DNA of 64,000 bases from Prochlorococcus marinus bv. HNLC2 (lineage in GTDB: Bacteria > Cyanobacteriota > Cyanobacteriia > PCC-6307 > Cyanobiaceae). Made by a program: the position numbers and the translations under genes. Below, one piece after another: positions 8,683 through 19,757 of this stretch. The first letter of the stretch is position 1, and every line of letters begins with the position of its first letter. Under the pieces are notes generated by a model that was not told the origin of the DNA, did not search any database, and worked only from the letters and a program-made list of their open reading frames with translations. Location: NCBI GenBank assembly GCA_000218745.1, contig GL947595.1:900332-964331 (forward strand). Reading direction: 5' to 3'.

Positions 8683-10143
8683 ATGAGCAAAGATATTAAT
8701 AAAAAAAATAATAAGTCACGTGCTATAAGAAGATTAGTAATTTGGTACAAAAGGAATTCAGCTGTAACTTCTATAGTTGATACTGCAACTAGTTCTGCTG
8801 CTACAGCAACTAATGTTGCAGGAAATGTTGTTTCAGGAGCCGGATCAGTTGTAAATACGGCAAGTAATCGGCAAGTAATGTTGCAGGAAATGTTGTTTCA
8901 GGAGCCGGATCAGTTGTAAATACGGCAAGTAATGTTGCAGGCAAATGTTGTTTCAGGAGCCGGATCAGTAGTAAGTACAGCTTCGAGCGTTGTATCAAGT
9001 GCAGGATCTTTAGCTAAAAATACCCTCCAGCCGTTAGTTTTTGATCCACTTAAAAGACTTCAAAATAATGAAAATCAAATAACGGATGATCATTGTTCGA
9101 GTAAGGAACGTGTTTGGATAGCAGTTGATGCTATGGGTGGTGATCATGCTCCTGGCCCAATTCTTGAAGGTTGTCTTGATGCAATTTCAAGATTTCCAAT
9201 AAATATAAAATTTGTTGGTCAAATAAAAAAGATTAAACAGATTTCTGAAGAAATAGGTTTGAGAGAAATTATGGATAAAGAGATTGAAAATAATCGTCTC
9301 GAATTGGTAGCGAGTGGTCCTCCTATTGGAATGAACGAAGAAGCAACTGCTGTACGAAAAAAGAAGGATGCAAGTATTAATATCGCAATGGACTTAGTTA
9401 AAAATAATCAAGCAAAGGCAGTTTACTCAGCTGGTAATTCAGGTGCCTTGATGGCATCAGCTATTTTCAGGATAGGCAGATTAAAAGGAATTGAAAGGCC
9501 TGCAATAGGTGCATTATTTCCTACAAGAGATCAAAGTAGACCAGTACTTGTGCTTGATGTAGGAGCAAACACTGACTGTAAACCTACTTACTTGCATCAG
9601 TTTGCATTATTAGGCAATATTTATGCAAAAGATGTTTTACAAGTAAAGAAGCCAAAAATTGGGTTATTAAATATAGGAGAAGAGGATTGCAAAGGTAATG
9701 AGTTATCATTAAAAACTTTTCAGTTGTTATCCAATGAAAATAATTTGAATTTTTTAGGTAACTGTGAAGGTAGAGATGTCCTAACAGGTGATTTTGATGT
9801 TGTTGTTTGTGATGGATTTACAGGGAATATACTTCTGAAGTTTCTTGAATCTGTAGGTGGAGTCTTATTAGATATACTGAGAGCTGAATTACCAAGAGGT
9901 AGAAGAGGTAAAGTAGGTTCTGCTTTCTTAAAAAGTAATTTAATTAGGATAAAAAAAAGATTAGATCATGCTGAGCATGGAGGTGCATTATTACTTGGTG
10001 TAAATGGTATATGTGTGATAGGGCATGGTAGTAGTAAATCTTTATCTGTTGTAAGTGCTTTAAGGTTGGCACATTCTGCGGTAAATCATGACGTTATGGA
10101 ACATTTAAATCAATTACAAAAACTTCCAGTATTGAATAGATAA
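8683..10143 (+). CDS. plsX: Phosphate acyltransferase PlsX with repeat extension (disrupted)
   Basis: Makes acyl-phosphate from acyl-ACP for phosphatidic acid synthesis. The catalytic core starts near base 9109 (VWIAVDAMGGDHAPGPILEG) and runs intact to the end. A picocyanobacterial N-terminal extension of over 100 residues precedes it: a basic head (NKKNNKSRAIRRLVIWYK), then repeats rich in Val, Ala, Gly, Ser and Asn. The extension is interrupted by an 11-base duplication (8866-8876) and one extra base (about 8942). Together they add 12 bases, so the two ends are in the same frame, but the shifted part hits TAA at 8917-8919. Either the sequence has an error or translation restarts downstream (ATG 8932 is available). 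Confidence 0.85.
8812..8985 (+). repeat. Three tandem 54-bp coding repeats in plsX
   Basis: Copy 1 (8812-8865) and copy 2 (8877-8930) are identical over 54 bases. Copy 3 (8931-8985) has one extra C and diverges near its end. Each unit encodes NVAGNVVSGAGSVVNTAS. An 11-base partial duplication (CGGCAAGTAAT again) lies between copies 1 and 2. The identity of copies 1 and 2 points to recent duplication or to an assembly artefact. Confidence 0.85.
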
Positions 10144-10194
10144 ACATATTTTACTTGATTTATGTTTGACTTATATAATGAATAAAAAACTTTT

Positions 10195-11202
10195 TTGAAA
10201 GGAACTAATCTGAATCAAATTGGAATAACTTTTAAAGGCTGCGGGAGTTTTGTGCCCAATCAAAACTTAAGTAATGAAGATATAAGTAGAATTGTTAATA
10301 CGAGCGATGATTGGATTAAAACTAGAACTGGAATTTCTAATAGAAGGATAGCTTCTTTTGATGAAAACGTTTCTCACATGGGTTATCAAGCTTCATTAAA
10401 AGCTTTAGAAATGGCTGATTGGCCAGTTGAATCTATTGATTTAATTATCTTGGCAACTTCAACACCAGATGATTTATTTGGATCGGCCCCAGTCATACAA
10501 TCAAAATTAAAAGCAAAAAATGCTGTTGCTTTTGACATAACAGCTGCATGCAGTGGTTTCATATTTGCTTTAATAACAGCCTCTCAATATATCCAATCTG
10601 GTTCTTACAAAAGAGCAATAGTTATAGGCTCAGATCAACTCTCTAGTTATGTTAATTGGAAAGATAGAGGGAGCTGTATCCTATTTGGTGATGGCGCTGG
10701 GGCTATTGCAATTGAAGCAAACCAAGATTGTAATAATTTTTATGGATTTCAAATGAAGACAGATGGGGAAAGAGGAAATTTTTTAAATCTTTTAAATGAA
10801 AATAAAGAAGGGAGTATTGTAGATAATGTAAATTTTAGACAAGGTAATTTTTCGAAAATATCTATGAATGGACAGGAGGTTTATAAATTTGCTGTACGAG
10901 AAGTTCCTCTAATTATTAAAAAGTTAATTCAAATTGCAGAGATTAGTTCTTCAGAAATTGATTGGCTGATTTTACATCAGGCAAACCAAAGGATTTTAGA
11001 CGCTGTTGGCGAAAGATTAAAAATTGATAAATCGAAGATTCTAAGTAATTTAAAAAATTATGGTAATACATCAGCAGCTACAATTCCTTTACTTATTGAT
11101 GAATCAGTTAGAAATAAGAAAATAAAAACTAATGATCTTCTCGTTACTAGTGGTTTTGGTGCTGGTTTAAGTTGGAGTTCTGCCCTATTTAGATGGGGTT
11201 AA
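10195..11202 (+). CDS. fabH: 3-oxoacyl-ACP synthase III
   Basis: Starts fatty-acid chains by condensing acetyl-CoA with malonyl-ACP. The catalytic triad is visible: C119 in TAACSGF, His in ILHQANQR and Asn in NYGNTSAA. The frame begins with TTG at 10195, which has no upstream Shine-Dalgarno. An AAAGGA at 10198-10203 is well spaced for CTG at 10210, so the exact start is uncertain by five codons. It is third in the lipid block after rpaB-plsX and is followed by fabD after a 19-bp gap. Confidence 0.95.
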   Translation: MKGTNLNQIGITFKGCGSFVPNQNLSNEDISRIVNTSDDWIKTRTGISNRRIASFDENVSHMGYQASLKALEMADWPVESIDLIILATSTPDDLFGSAPVIQSKLKAKNAVAFDITAACSGFIFALITASQYIQSGSYKRAIVIGSDQLSSYVNWKDRGSCILFGDGAGAIAIEANQDCNNFYGFQMKTDGERGNFLNLLNENKEGSIVDNVNFRQGNFSKISMNGQEVYKFAVREVPLIIKKLIQIAEISSSEIDWLILHQANQRILDAVGERLKIDKSKILSNLKNYGNTSAATIPLLIDESVRNKKIKTNDLLVTSGFGAGLSWSSALFRWG

Positions 11203-11221
11203 ATTTTATTATTTCAAAAAC

Positions 11222-12127
11222 ATGCAAATTGCTTGGGTATTTCCTGGTCAGGGTTCACAAAAACTTGGAATGGGAAAAGACGTCATCACTCTTGAAGGTG
11301 CTAAAACAAGGTTTGATTTTGCCTCTGATATATTTGGTATGGATCTTTTTAAAATCTGTGAAGAAGAGTCAGGAAAAAATAACGATAATGATTTAAATAA
11401 TACAAAAAATACGCAAATATGTCTTTTTTTAGTAGAGTCAATTTTATTAGATGCATTAAAAATAAGGGGATATAATCCTGATTTTGTAGCAGGACATAGT
11501 CTTGGTGAAATTACGGCTTTATATGCTGCAAAAGTTATTTCGTTTGAAAGTTGTGTTTCTCTTATAAAAATAAGGTCAGAATTGATGTCTAAAGCTCCTG
11601 CTGGAAGTATGGCAGCATTAATTGGTTTTGATAGAGATATCCTAGAAAGTCTTGTAAAGAATAAGGAAGATATTTTTATCGCAAATGATAATAGTGCATC
11701 TCAAGTTGTTCTATCTGGTAAAAAAGATACGTTAGATGAAATTTCTAAAGAATTAAAGTGTAAAAGATTTATATTTTTAAATGTATCTGGAGCATTTCAT
11801 TCTCGTTATATGAATGAGCCTTCAGAGAGGTTTTCAGAATATTTAGATTCTGTTAATTTTAATGAACCTTTAATTCCTGTTATAAGTAACTCTAATCCAT
11901 CTTTTTTAAAAGACTCAATTCAATTAAAGCAAAATTTAAAAAAGCAAATGTGTAATGGTGTGAGATGGAGAGAGACAATGGATCTTATGAATACTGTAGA
12001 TAATCTACATATTGTTGAAATAGGTCCCTCGACTGTGCTGGGAGGTTTAGCTAAAAGACATCTAAAAAATATAAAAATTAGTCAAGTTTCTTCTGCAAAT
12101 ACTCTTCTTTATGAATCTCATGAATAA
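11222..12127 (+). CDS. fabD: Malonyl-CoA:ACP transacylase
   Basis: Loads malonate onto acyl carrier protein. Catalytic serine S93 lies in GHSLGE and the partner histidine H193 in AFHSRYM. The N-terminal FPGQGSQ box is also present. Length (301) is typical. The 3' end overlaps the start of plsC, so the two are likely coupled in translation. Confidence 0.95.
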   Translation: MQIAWVFPGQGSQKLGMGKDVITLEGAKTRFDFASDIFGMDLFKICEEESGKNNDNDLNNTKNTQICLFLVESILLDALKIRGYNPDFVAGHSLGEITALYAAKVISFESCVSLIKIRSELMSKAPAGSMAALIGFDRDILESLVKNKEDIFIANDNSASQVVLSGKKDTLDEISKELKCKRFIFLNVSGAFHSRYMNEPSERFSEYLDSVNFNEPLIPVISNSNPSFLKDSIQLKQNLKKQMCNGVRWRETMDLMNTVDNLHIVEIGPSTVLGGLAKRHLKNIKISQVSSANTLLYESHE

Positions 12128-12740
12128 TCTTATATTTGAAAAAATAGTTTATAAATTTGTAAGTATTTGTATAGTTTTTCCAGTATTTAGATTTTTATTT
12201 AGAGGATGTTTAATTGGGGCTCATAATATTCCTACTAATAAATCTTTTATTGTAGTTTCTAATCATGGTTCATTATTAGATCCACCTTTTCTCGGACATG
12301 CTCTAGGAGTTAAGGTTTCATTTATGGCAAAAGAGGAACTTTTTCGCATTCCATTACTATCTCAAGTAATTAAAGCTTGTGGCGCTTATCCTGTAAGGCG
12401 AGGTATTGCTGACAGAAACTCAATAAAGATTGCATCGAATAAATTAACTAATAATGAAGTAATTGGAATATTTATTGATGGAACTCGTCAGAGTAATGGA
12501 ATTGTTAATAAGCCTAAAAAAGGTGCTGCTTTAATTGCATTTAAAACCAAAAAATTATTATTACCTGTGGCAATTATTAATTCTCATAGATTAATAAAAT
12601 TTAAATATTGTATTCCTATTTTTAATAAAATAATTATTAAAGTTGGAGAGCCTATTAATTATCCAATTAGTAGTTCAAAAAAAGATATTGAGGGAATTAC
12701 TAATCAACTGAAAAATAAAATTAATTTTCTTATTGGATAA
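12111..12740 (+). CDS. plsC: 1-acyl-glycerol-3-phosphate acyltransferase
   Basis: Adds the second acyl chain in phosphatidic acid synthesis at the inner membrane. It has the HX4D motif NHGSLLD (H52-D57 counting from 12111), the FIDGTRQ box and a hydrophobic N-terminal stretch. The start could be ATG 12111 (17-base overlap with fabD) or ATG 12120 (8-base overlap). With plsX in the same run, the block covers acyl-phosphate formation and the second acylation step; plsY is not here. Confidence 0.92.
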   Translation: MNLMNNLIFEKIVYKFVSICIVFPVFRFLFRGCLIGAHNIPTNKSFIVVSNHGSLLDPPFLGHALGVKVSFMAKEELFRIPLLSQVIKACGAYPVRRGIADRNSIKIASNKLTNNEVIGIFIDGTRQSNGIVNKPKKGAALIAFKTKKLLLPVAIINSHRLIKFKYCIPIFNKIIIKVGEPINYPISSSKKDIEGITNQLKNKINFLIG

Positions 12741-12748
12741 ATTTAATC

Positions 12749-13414
12749 TTAATTTACTGGAGAGATAGGATAGATAGGGAGAACATCCTCCCATGAGTTT
12801 GAAATTGAGTTTTGATAGTTTAAGTAAGATAAATTTAGTAATTCTTCTAATTCTTCTTTAATATTAAAACTGACTTCAAAATGAATACTATTTTTTTCTA
12901 GATTCTTGTAAAGTTTAGGCCTCACTACTTCATTTACTATTAATTCTTGAGTTTGAATGTTTTTTAATTCAATATTATATTTTCCAGCTATGTAACCTCT
13001 TTTTTTTAATTTATTGATTATCCAAAAACTTTTATTATTTTTTAAATTTGAATAATTGTTATTCGTGATTAATCTTTTTGCAATTATTTGAAAACTACTA
13101 TAACTATCCAAAGAACATCTTATTTGTTGAGACAGAGATTTTGAACAGGTAACAATAAGTCTTGATGCATTGAAATTAGATGGTCCTAATGTAATTACAA
13201 TTCTCTCTATTAATTTAAATGAAGAATTCTTATTAATAAAGAATGATAAATCTTCAATTAAATTATTTGATAAGTCTTTATCAAAATCTTTAATGAAAAA
13301 TTTATTCTGAAAGTTATTTTTGTTTAATTCTCTTAAGCCAAATCCAAAAGACTTATCTGTACAATGTAAGGCAAGTATACTTTTTGAAATGTTGGTTTTT
13401 TTTCTTTGAAACAT
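12749..13414 (-). CDS. tsaB: tRNA t6A biosynthesis protein TsaB
   Basis: Partner and scaffold of TsaD in making N6-threonylcarbamoyl-adenosine on ANN-decoding tRNAs. The ASKHA fold is recognisable from ILALHCTD at the N-terminus, the GPSNFNASRLIVTCSK segment (family form GPGSFTGLR) and the C-terminal LPIYPISPVN (family form LPLYxRxP). No metal-binding site is expected in TsaB and none is seen. Conservation is weaker than in other bacteria. It is convergent with plsC, 8 bp apart. Confidence 0.8.
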   Translation of the reverse strand: MFQRKKTNISKSILALHCTDKSFGFGLRELNKNNFQNKFFIKDFDKDLSNNLIEDLSFFINKNSSFKLIERIVITLGPSNFNASRLIVTCSKSLSQQIRCSLDSYSSFQIIAKRLITNNNYSNLKNNKSFWIINKLKKRGYIAGKYNIELKNIQTQELIVNEVVRPKLYKNLEKNSIHFEVSFNIKEELEELLNLSYLNYQNSISNSWEDVLPIYPISPVN

Positions 13415-13623
13415 CTATCTTAATAGGTATTTCTATAAATAATTTTTGAATTATAAATAGTATAATCATATGATTACACTATTAAATCTAACTAATAAGT
13501 AAACAAGTATCCCAATATTCAGATAATCTTAAATGGAAAGAAATAATTTCCTTAAACTTATGAAAGCTTAAAGTAAAAGTTAAATAATTTTTTATGTAAA
13601 ATTTCGAAATTTTTTTAAATGAT

Positions 13624-14841
13624 ATGGAAAACGACTTGATTATGAATTACGAAAATATAGAAAATCAAATTATTCAAAGTATTAAAAAATATAATTGGGA
13701 ATTTCTATTAAAAGAGCTGCCATTAGAATCAATATTAGTGGGAGGCTATATAAGAGATCTTCTTCTAGAGAATAGTAATCAAATATTAGATATTGATATA
13801 GTTGTCCCAGAAAATGCTTTAGAGATTTGTAAAAAAATTTCAAAAAAATTCAATTGTAAATTTGTAGTTCTTGATGAAATAAGGAATGTTGGAAGAATTA
13901 TTTTTAAGGAGTTTGTAATTGATATTGCTTGTAGAGTTGGTGAAACAATTATTGAAGATTTGGAAAGTAGAGACTTCACAATAAATTCAATAGGTTTTCA
14001 TATTAATCAAAGAAAAATCATTGATCCACAAAATGGCTTGATCGATTTAAATCTTTTGAAATTAAATTGTCCTAATAAAAATAATTTAATAGAAGATCCT
14101 CTTAGGATTTTGAGGTTTTTTAGATTTTATTCAGAATATAATTTTGAATTTGAAGATAGTTTGATAAATTTTATTACTGAAAATAAAAAATTATTGAAAG
14201 AAGTGGCGACTGAAAGAATTATTTATGAATTAAGAAAAATCTTTAAAAGCAAAAGATCATTAAAAGCCCTTTTACTTATGAATGAAATAAAGCTTTTTGA
14301 TTGGCTACAGACATATGAACATTTATCTACTGAATATATCAGTAATTTAAATTTTCAAAGTTTTACAATAAAAGAAGTTGAAAGTTTTTTGCCAATTTAT
14401 TATCTAACAGAAGTTTTAGAAGAGGGTGCTATAAAGAAATTAAAATTTAGTAGATTTGAGATTTCAAGCAGTAAAGTTATAAAAAAGTGGAAAAAAAAAT
14501 TGATCAATAAAACAATTGATCAATTTACGGAATTAGAGAGATTTGAATTGCATTCTGAAATGGAAAAAATATTACCAGCATTTATTTTTTATTTACCTTT
14601 TGAGGATCAAAATGATTGGTTAGTAAGATGGAGAGATGCAAGTGATAAATTATTTCATCCAAGGCATTTGATTAATGGGAATATTCTAAAAAGACATCTA
14701 AATCTTCATGATGGGCCTTTATTAGGTAATCTTTTGAACTATCTTTCTAAAGAATATGCCTTTGAAAGAATAAATAATTTTGATGAAGCAATTTATGAAG
14801 CTGGACGATGGATTCAACAAAATGCGCCAAAATGTGATTAA
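13624..14841 (+). CDS. CCA-adding / poly(A) polymerase family tRNA nucleotidyltransferase
   Basis: Class II nucleotidyltransferase that adds or repairs the CCA end of tRNA (or only part of it). It shows the catalytic motif VGGYIRD (39-45) with the carboxylates of DID (56-58), then SRDFTINSIG and the LRFFRFYSE helix. ATG 13624 or ATG 13645 could be the start. The 209 bp between tsaB and this gene hold both promoters and nothing else I can identify. Whether it adds C, A or both cannot be read from motifs alone. Confidence 0.87.
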   Translation: MENDLIMNYENIENQIIQSIKKYNWEFLLKELPLESILVGGYIRDLLLENSNQILDIDIVVPENALEICKKISKKFNCKFVVLDEIRNVGRIIFKEFVIDIACRVGETIIEDLESRDFTINSIGFHINQRKIIDPQNGLIDLNLLKLNCPNKNNLIEDPLRILRFFRFYSEYNFEFEDSLINFITENKKLLKEVATERIIYELRKIFKSKRSLKALLLMNEIKLFDWLQTYEHLSTEYISNLNFQSFTIKEVESFLPIYYLTEVLEEGAIKKLKFSRFEISSSKVIKKWKKKLINKTIDQFTELERFELHSEMEKILPAFIFYLPFEDQNDWLVRWRDASDKLFHPRHLINGNILKRHLNLHDGPLLGNLLNYLSKEYAFERINNFDEAIYEAGRWIQQNAPKCD

Positions 14842-14896
14842 ATACACATAGTCAGTTTTGGTTTATTGATTTAGATCCAAATTATTTATTAAATTT

Positions 14897-15316
14897 ATGG
14901 GCATTCGTATTTACATTGGCAATCTACCTAAAGGATTCAATATTAAAGAATTCGATAATATTTTAAAATCTTCAGTTGAAGGTATAAGATTTAAACCTGT
15001 CTTTGATAAAGAAACAAAAGAATGTCGAGGGTTTGGTTTTGCGACAGCAAATAATGAAAACAATGCTAATCTTATTATTGAGAAACTAAATGGCTTTGAG
15101 TTTCAGGGCAACAAATTAAGAGTTGAAAGATCCGAGAAAAAAGATTCCTCAGCTAATAAACGAAATTTTTCTGGCTCCAATAAAAATAATAAAAGAAAAA
15201 ATATTAAAAAGATTGTTCATAGTGATGCACCAAATATGCAATCACCTGATCCAAGATGGGCGGGTGAACTTTCTAAGCTTAAAGACTTATTGGCAAACCA
15301 AAAGACGCCAGCTTAG
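14897..15316 (+). CDS. RRM-type RNA-binding protein
   Basis: Single RNA-recognition motif with RNP2 (IYIGNL, 5-10) and RNP1 (CRGFGFAT, 43-50), like the small cold-associated Rbp proteins of cyanobacteria. After residue 80 comes a basic, Asn/Lys/Ser-rich linker and then a short tail SPDPRWAGELSKLKDLL that looks conserved and helical. It probably binds mRNA; the target is unknown. Its stop abuts the stop of crtB on the other strand with no gap. Confidence 0.9.
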   Translation: MGIRIYIGNLPKGFNIKEFDNILKSSVEGIRFKPVFDKETKECRGFGFATANNENNANLIIEKLNGFEFQGNKLRVERSEKKDSSANKRNFSGSNKNNKRKNIKKIVHSDAPNMQSPDPRWAGELSKLKDLLANQKTPA

Positions 15317-16225
15317 TTATTTAAAACGTGAAATTATAAATGAAATCGGGATTTCTAAAGCCTTAACTGTATTATTTACATATGCTCTATTATTAAAAAC
15401 GTCATAATCAAGCTTTTCGATTGAATTTAATATACCCCTATATAATCTCAATGAGGTCCATACTGGCCATCTAGCATCTCCTGAGAGCCACTTAATTCCC
15501 TTTTCAGATAACTGGAACCACTCTCTCGCTCTCGCAAGCTGAAAAGCCATAAGTTCTTTCCATTGAGAATTTATTTTTCCTTCTAGTAGTTCCTCCTCTG
15601 AATAACCAAACTTTTCAATTTCATCTTGAGGTAAGTAAATTCTGCCTCTTTGTCGATCTTCTCCTACATCTCTTAAGATATTTGTTAATTGATTGGCAAT
15701 GCCTAATGCTATTGCTGATTCTGAGATGTCAGGTACCTGAATCCAAGATGCAGAACTATAGTAAGAATCAATTCCCATTACATTTTGAGTCATTAAACCA
15801 ACAGTCCCAGCGACTCTATAACAATATAATTTTAATTCCTCAAAATTTTTATATCTAAATTTTGTCAAATCCATTCTTTGACCCTCAATCATATCTAAAT
15901 AGGGATCTATAGTTTGAGGAAAATTTTCGATGGTATCTGCCAAAACGGCATCAAGATCTGAATTTATTTGACCTTTAAAAATATTTCTAGTGTTTTCTTC
16001 CCATTTGTTTAGATTATCTGAAAGTTCTTCTTTTGACTTATTTAATGCCTCTGAACTATCCATTAATTCATCTGTTCTTCTACACCAAACATAAATAGCC
16101 CAAATTGCTTTTCTTTTTGGATAAGGTAACAATAATGTTCCCAAATAAAAAGTTTTTGCCCACTTTTGAGTTTCTTTTCTGCATATTTCATATGCATCTT
16201 CAAGATCATTAAATGATTTTTTCAA
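15317..16225 (-). CDS. crtB: Phytoene synthase
   Basis: Joins two geranylgeranyl diphosphates into phytoene, the first committed carotenoid step. The two Asp-rich substrate sites are DELMD (52-56) and DVGEDRQRGR (186-195). Length (302) is normal for cyanobacteria. It lies 43 bp downstream of crtP on the same strand, the usual crtP-crtB order. Confidence 0.96.
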   Translation of the reverse strand: MKKSFNDLEDAYEICRKETQKWAKTFYLGTLLLPYPKRKAIWAIYVWCRRTDELMDSSEALNKSKEELSDNLNKWEENTRNIFKGQINSDLDAVLADTIENFPQTIDPYLDMIEGQRMDLTKFRYKNFEELKLYCYRVAGTVGLMTQNVMGIDSYYSSASWIQVPDISESAIALGIANQLTNILRDVGEDRQRGRIYLPQDEIEKFGYSEEELLEGKINSQWKELMAFQLARAREWFQLSEKGIKWLSGDARWPVWTSLRLYRGILNSIEKLDYDVFNNRAYVNNTVKALEIPISFIISRFK

Positions 16226-16268
16226 AAATTTCTAATAAATAATTAGTCTTAACTCTATTTTATATTTT

Positions 16269-17667
<1,399 letters not shown>

Positions 17668-17755
17668 TTAACTTAAAAAAGTAAATTAACACTTACAATG
17701 AAGCTACCCTAAAGTTAGAACATTATCCTTTCTTTTGTTGATTATTTTTTAAATT

Positions 17756-18103
17756 ATGGAAAAAATGCTTTTAAAATCAACCACACGACATGTCAGGATA
17801 TTTACGGCTGTTGTAAAAAATAGTGAGTTAATATTTGATCCAAGGAAGTTAACTATAGATATTGATCCAGATAACGAATTCCTTTGGAATGAGGAAAGTT
17901 TGAAAAAAGTAAATGAAAAGTTTAGTAATCTTGTCAGTGAGAGGGATGGTAAGAATTTAGATGATTATGAATTACGCAGGATAGGTTCTGAGATAGAGGG
18001 TTTAATTAAGCTATTGCTTCAACAAGGTTTGTTGAGTTATAACCCTGAGTGTAGAGTAATGAATTATTCAATGGGATTACCTAAGACAAAAGAGGTATTG
18101 TGA
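17756..18103 (+). CDS. ndhM: NDH-1 subunit M
   Basis: Oxygenic-photosynthesis-specific subunit of the cyanobacterial NDH-1 complex, sitting on the stromal arm near the ferredoxin site. 115 residues; recognised by [13 protein letters not shown] at the start and the [17 protein letters not shown] region near the end. It is divergent from crtP (88 bp) and its stop overlaps the next start (GTGA). Confidence 0.93.
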   Translation: MEKMLLKSTTRHVRIFTAVVKNSELIFDPRKLTIDIDPDNEFLWNEESLKKVNEKFSNLVSERDGKNLDDYELRRIGSEIEGLIKLLLQQGLLSYNPECRVMNYSMGLPKTKEVL

Positions 18104-18729
18104 CAAGATTTTCAGAAGGTAGATCAAATAGAGGCTCGAGAAGAAGGAGCCAATATGATTCTTATGAGGGTGCAAGTTCCTCAAGTTACGCTTCTAAAGG
18201 GAGAAGGCTTCCAACTTCTAAATCGAATGACCCAATAAATTTGAATACTGGTACAATTGCAGTCTTAGCTGGTGTTTTGATTTTAGGAGTGGGTATTGGT
18301 AGTGCCATAACAAGTACTACTGATGGTGGTCAAGGTAATATTGCTAGCCAGCAACAATTGGATATGGCAGTGCCTGATCCTGAATTTTGTAGGCAATGGG
18401 GTGCCAGTGCCTTTGTAATTGATGTGGAAATGTATACCACCCTTAATCCTTCTACGAGTTTTGTTACACAGCCTGCTCTGCAACCTGGGTGCGTTATTCG
18501 AAGAGAGAATTGGACCGTGTTACAAAAACAAGGTGCTATAAGCAATGAAGATGTCAGAGAGTGTAAACAACGAATGAATACTTTCGCTTATATAGGCTCC
18601 ATTCGGGATAAACCTATTGTGAAATGCGTTTATCAAACTGATGTGAAAGAAAATAAGTTTATTATCAAAGGTGATGGTCAAGCAGAAGATGGGGGAGTAG
18701 GTATTAATAAAGAGGCCTCTCAATTCTAA
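18100..18729 (+). CDS. DUF3172-type membrane-anchored protein
   Basis: 209 residues. A basic, Ser/Arg/Tyr-rich cytoplasmic head (1-45) is followed by one membrane segment (about 51-69, [17 protein letters not shown]) and a soluble domain with four or more cysteines ([32 protein letters not shown]). This matches the cyanobacterial family I know as DUF3172, function unknown. Start is GTG, overlapping the ndhM stop by 4 bases. That pairing suggests a thylakoid or NDH-related role, but only as inference. Confidence 0.75.
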   Translation: MTRFSEGRSNRGSRRRSQYDSYEGASSSSYASKGRRLPTSKSNDPINLNTGTIAVLAGVLILGVGIGSAITSTTDGGQGNIASQQQLDMAVPDPEFCRQWGASAFVIDVEMYTTLNPSTSFVTQPALQPGCVIRRENWTVLQKQGAISNEDVRECKQRMNTFAYIGSIRDKPIVKCVYQTDVKENKFIIKGDGQAEDGGVGINKEASQF

Positions 18730-18738
18730 TTTTTCTTA

Positions 18739-19669
18739 TTAATTATTTAATTTCGAGAATTGGGGTAAAATATTTTTCTTGAATGCTTCAGATGCTTTTG
18801 ATGTATATCTAGAAGGATTAGTAATTAATTTTAGTTCTCTTTTAACACCAAGATCAATCATATTTGGTTTATGTATAGTACCTGATGCAAGCTCTCTTTC
18901 AATTGAAACAACAGGAAGAAATGCTGCTCCTAATCCTGATTGAACAGCATTTTTAATGGCTTCAAGTGAATTTAGTTCCATTTCAATTCTTAATCTTTGG
19001 ATGTCTATTCCAGAATTTTTTAATAATTTATCAACAACTTTTCTTGTTGTAGATTGTGAATCAAGAGTAACAAAATTAAGTTTATATAAGTCTTCCTTGG
19101 ATAATTCCTTCTCTTTGGAAAATTTATGATTTATAGGGAAGAACTAATGCAAGCTCATCTGTAGCATAAGGGGTAACTTGCAATAAATTTTCAAGTTCTG
19201 AAGGAAGTTGACCTCCAATTATTGCTAAATCTATTTCGCCATTGGCAACACTCCAGCCTGTTCTTCTTGTACTATGCACCTGAAGTTGAACAGATACATC
19301 AGGATATTTTTGTCTAAAAAGCCCAATCATTCTTGGCATGAGATATGTTCCTGTTGTTTGACTTGCTCCAATTATTAATGTCCCACCTTTTAAACTATTT
19401 AAGTCTTCTACTGCTTTACACGCCTCATCGCATTGATTTAAAATTCTTTCACAATATTCAAGTAACAATTGTCCAGCTTCGGTTAATAGTGCTTTTCTTC
19501 CTCCTCTATCAAAAATAATAATTTCAAGTTGTTTTTCAAGATTTTGAATTTGTAAACTTACAGCTGGTTGTGTAACAAAAAGAATATCAGCAGCTTTTTT
19601 AAAACTTCCTTGCTCAGCAATTGCTTTAAGAATTCTCAATTGATCAAGAGTAAAAGGTAGTTCAGGCAT
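18739..19669 (-). CDS. rbcR: LysR-type regulator RbcR (one frameshift)
   Basis: LysR regulator of the RbcR/CmpR group, which controls RuBisCO or inorganic-carbon genes. The N-terminal winged helix (about 1-65) starts [24 protein letters not shown]. The frame breaks at the GGG of 19136-19138: minus strand CTTCCCTATAAATCATAA ends in a stop, but with CC instead of CCC it reads [13 protein letters not shown] and continues without further stops through [14 protein letters not shown] to the end. The effector domain is otherwise complete. Which promoters it binds is not visible. Confidence 0.85.
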
Positions 19670-19757
19670 TAAATACCAGAAAATAATATTAATAAGTTTA
19701 ATGCTTTGGAGAATTATTGTTAATAATAAATTATAAATATTGTGAATTAAAGATTTT

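Noticed and set aside
8810-8998. Minus-strand frame across the plsX repeats
   Set aside because: It is the antisense of the 54-bp repeats; its repeated Leu-rich sequence is a by-product of the repeat.
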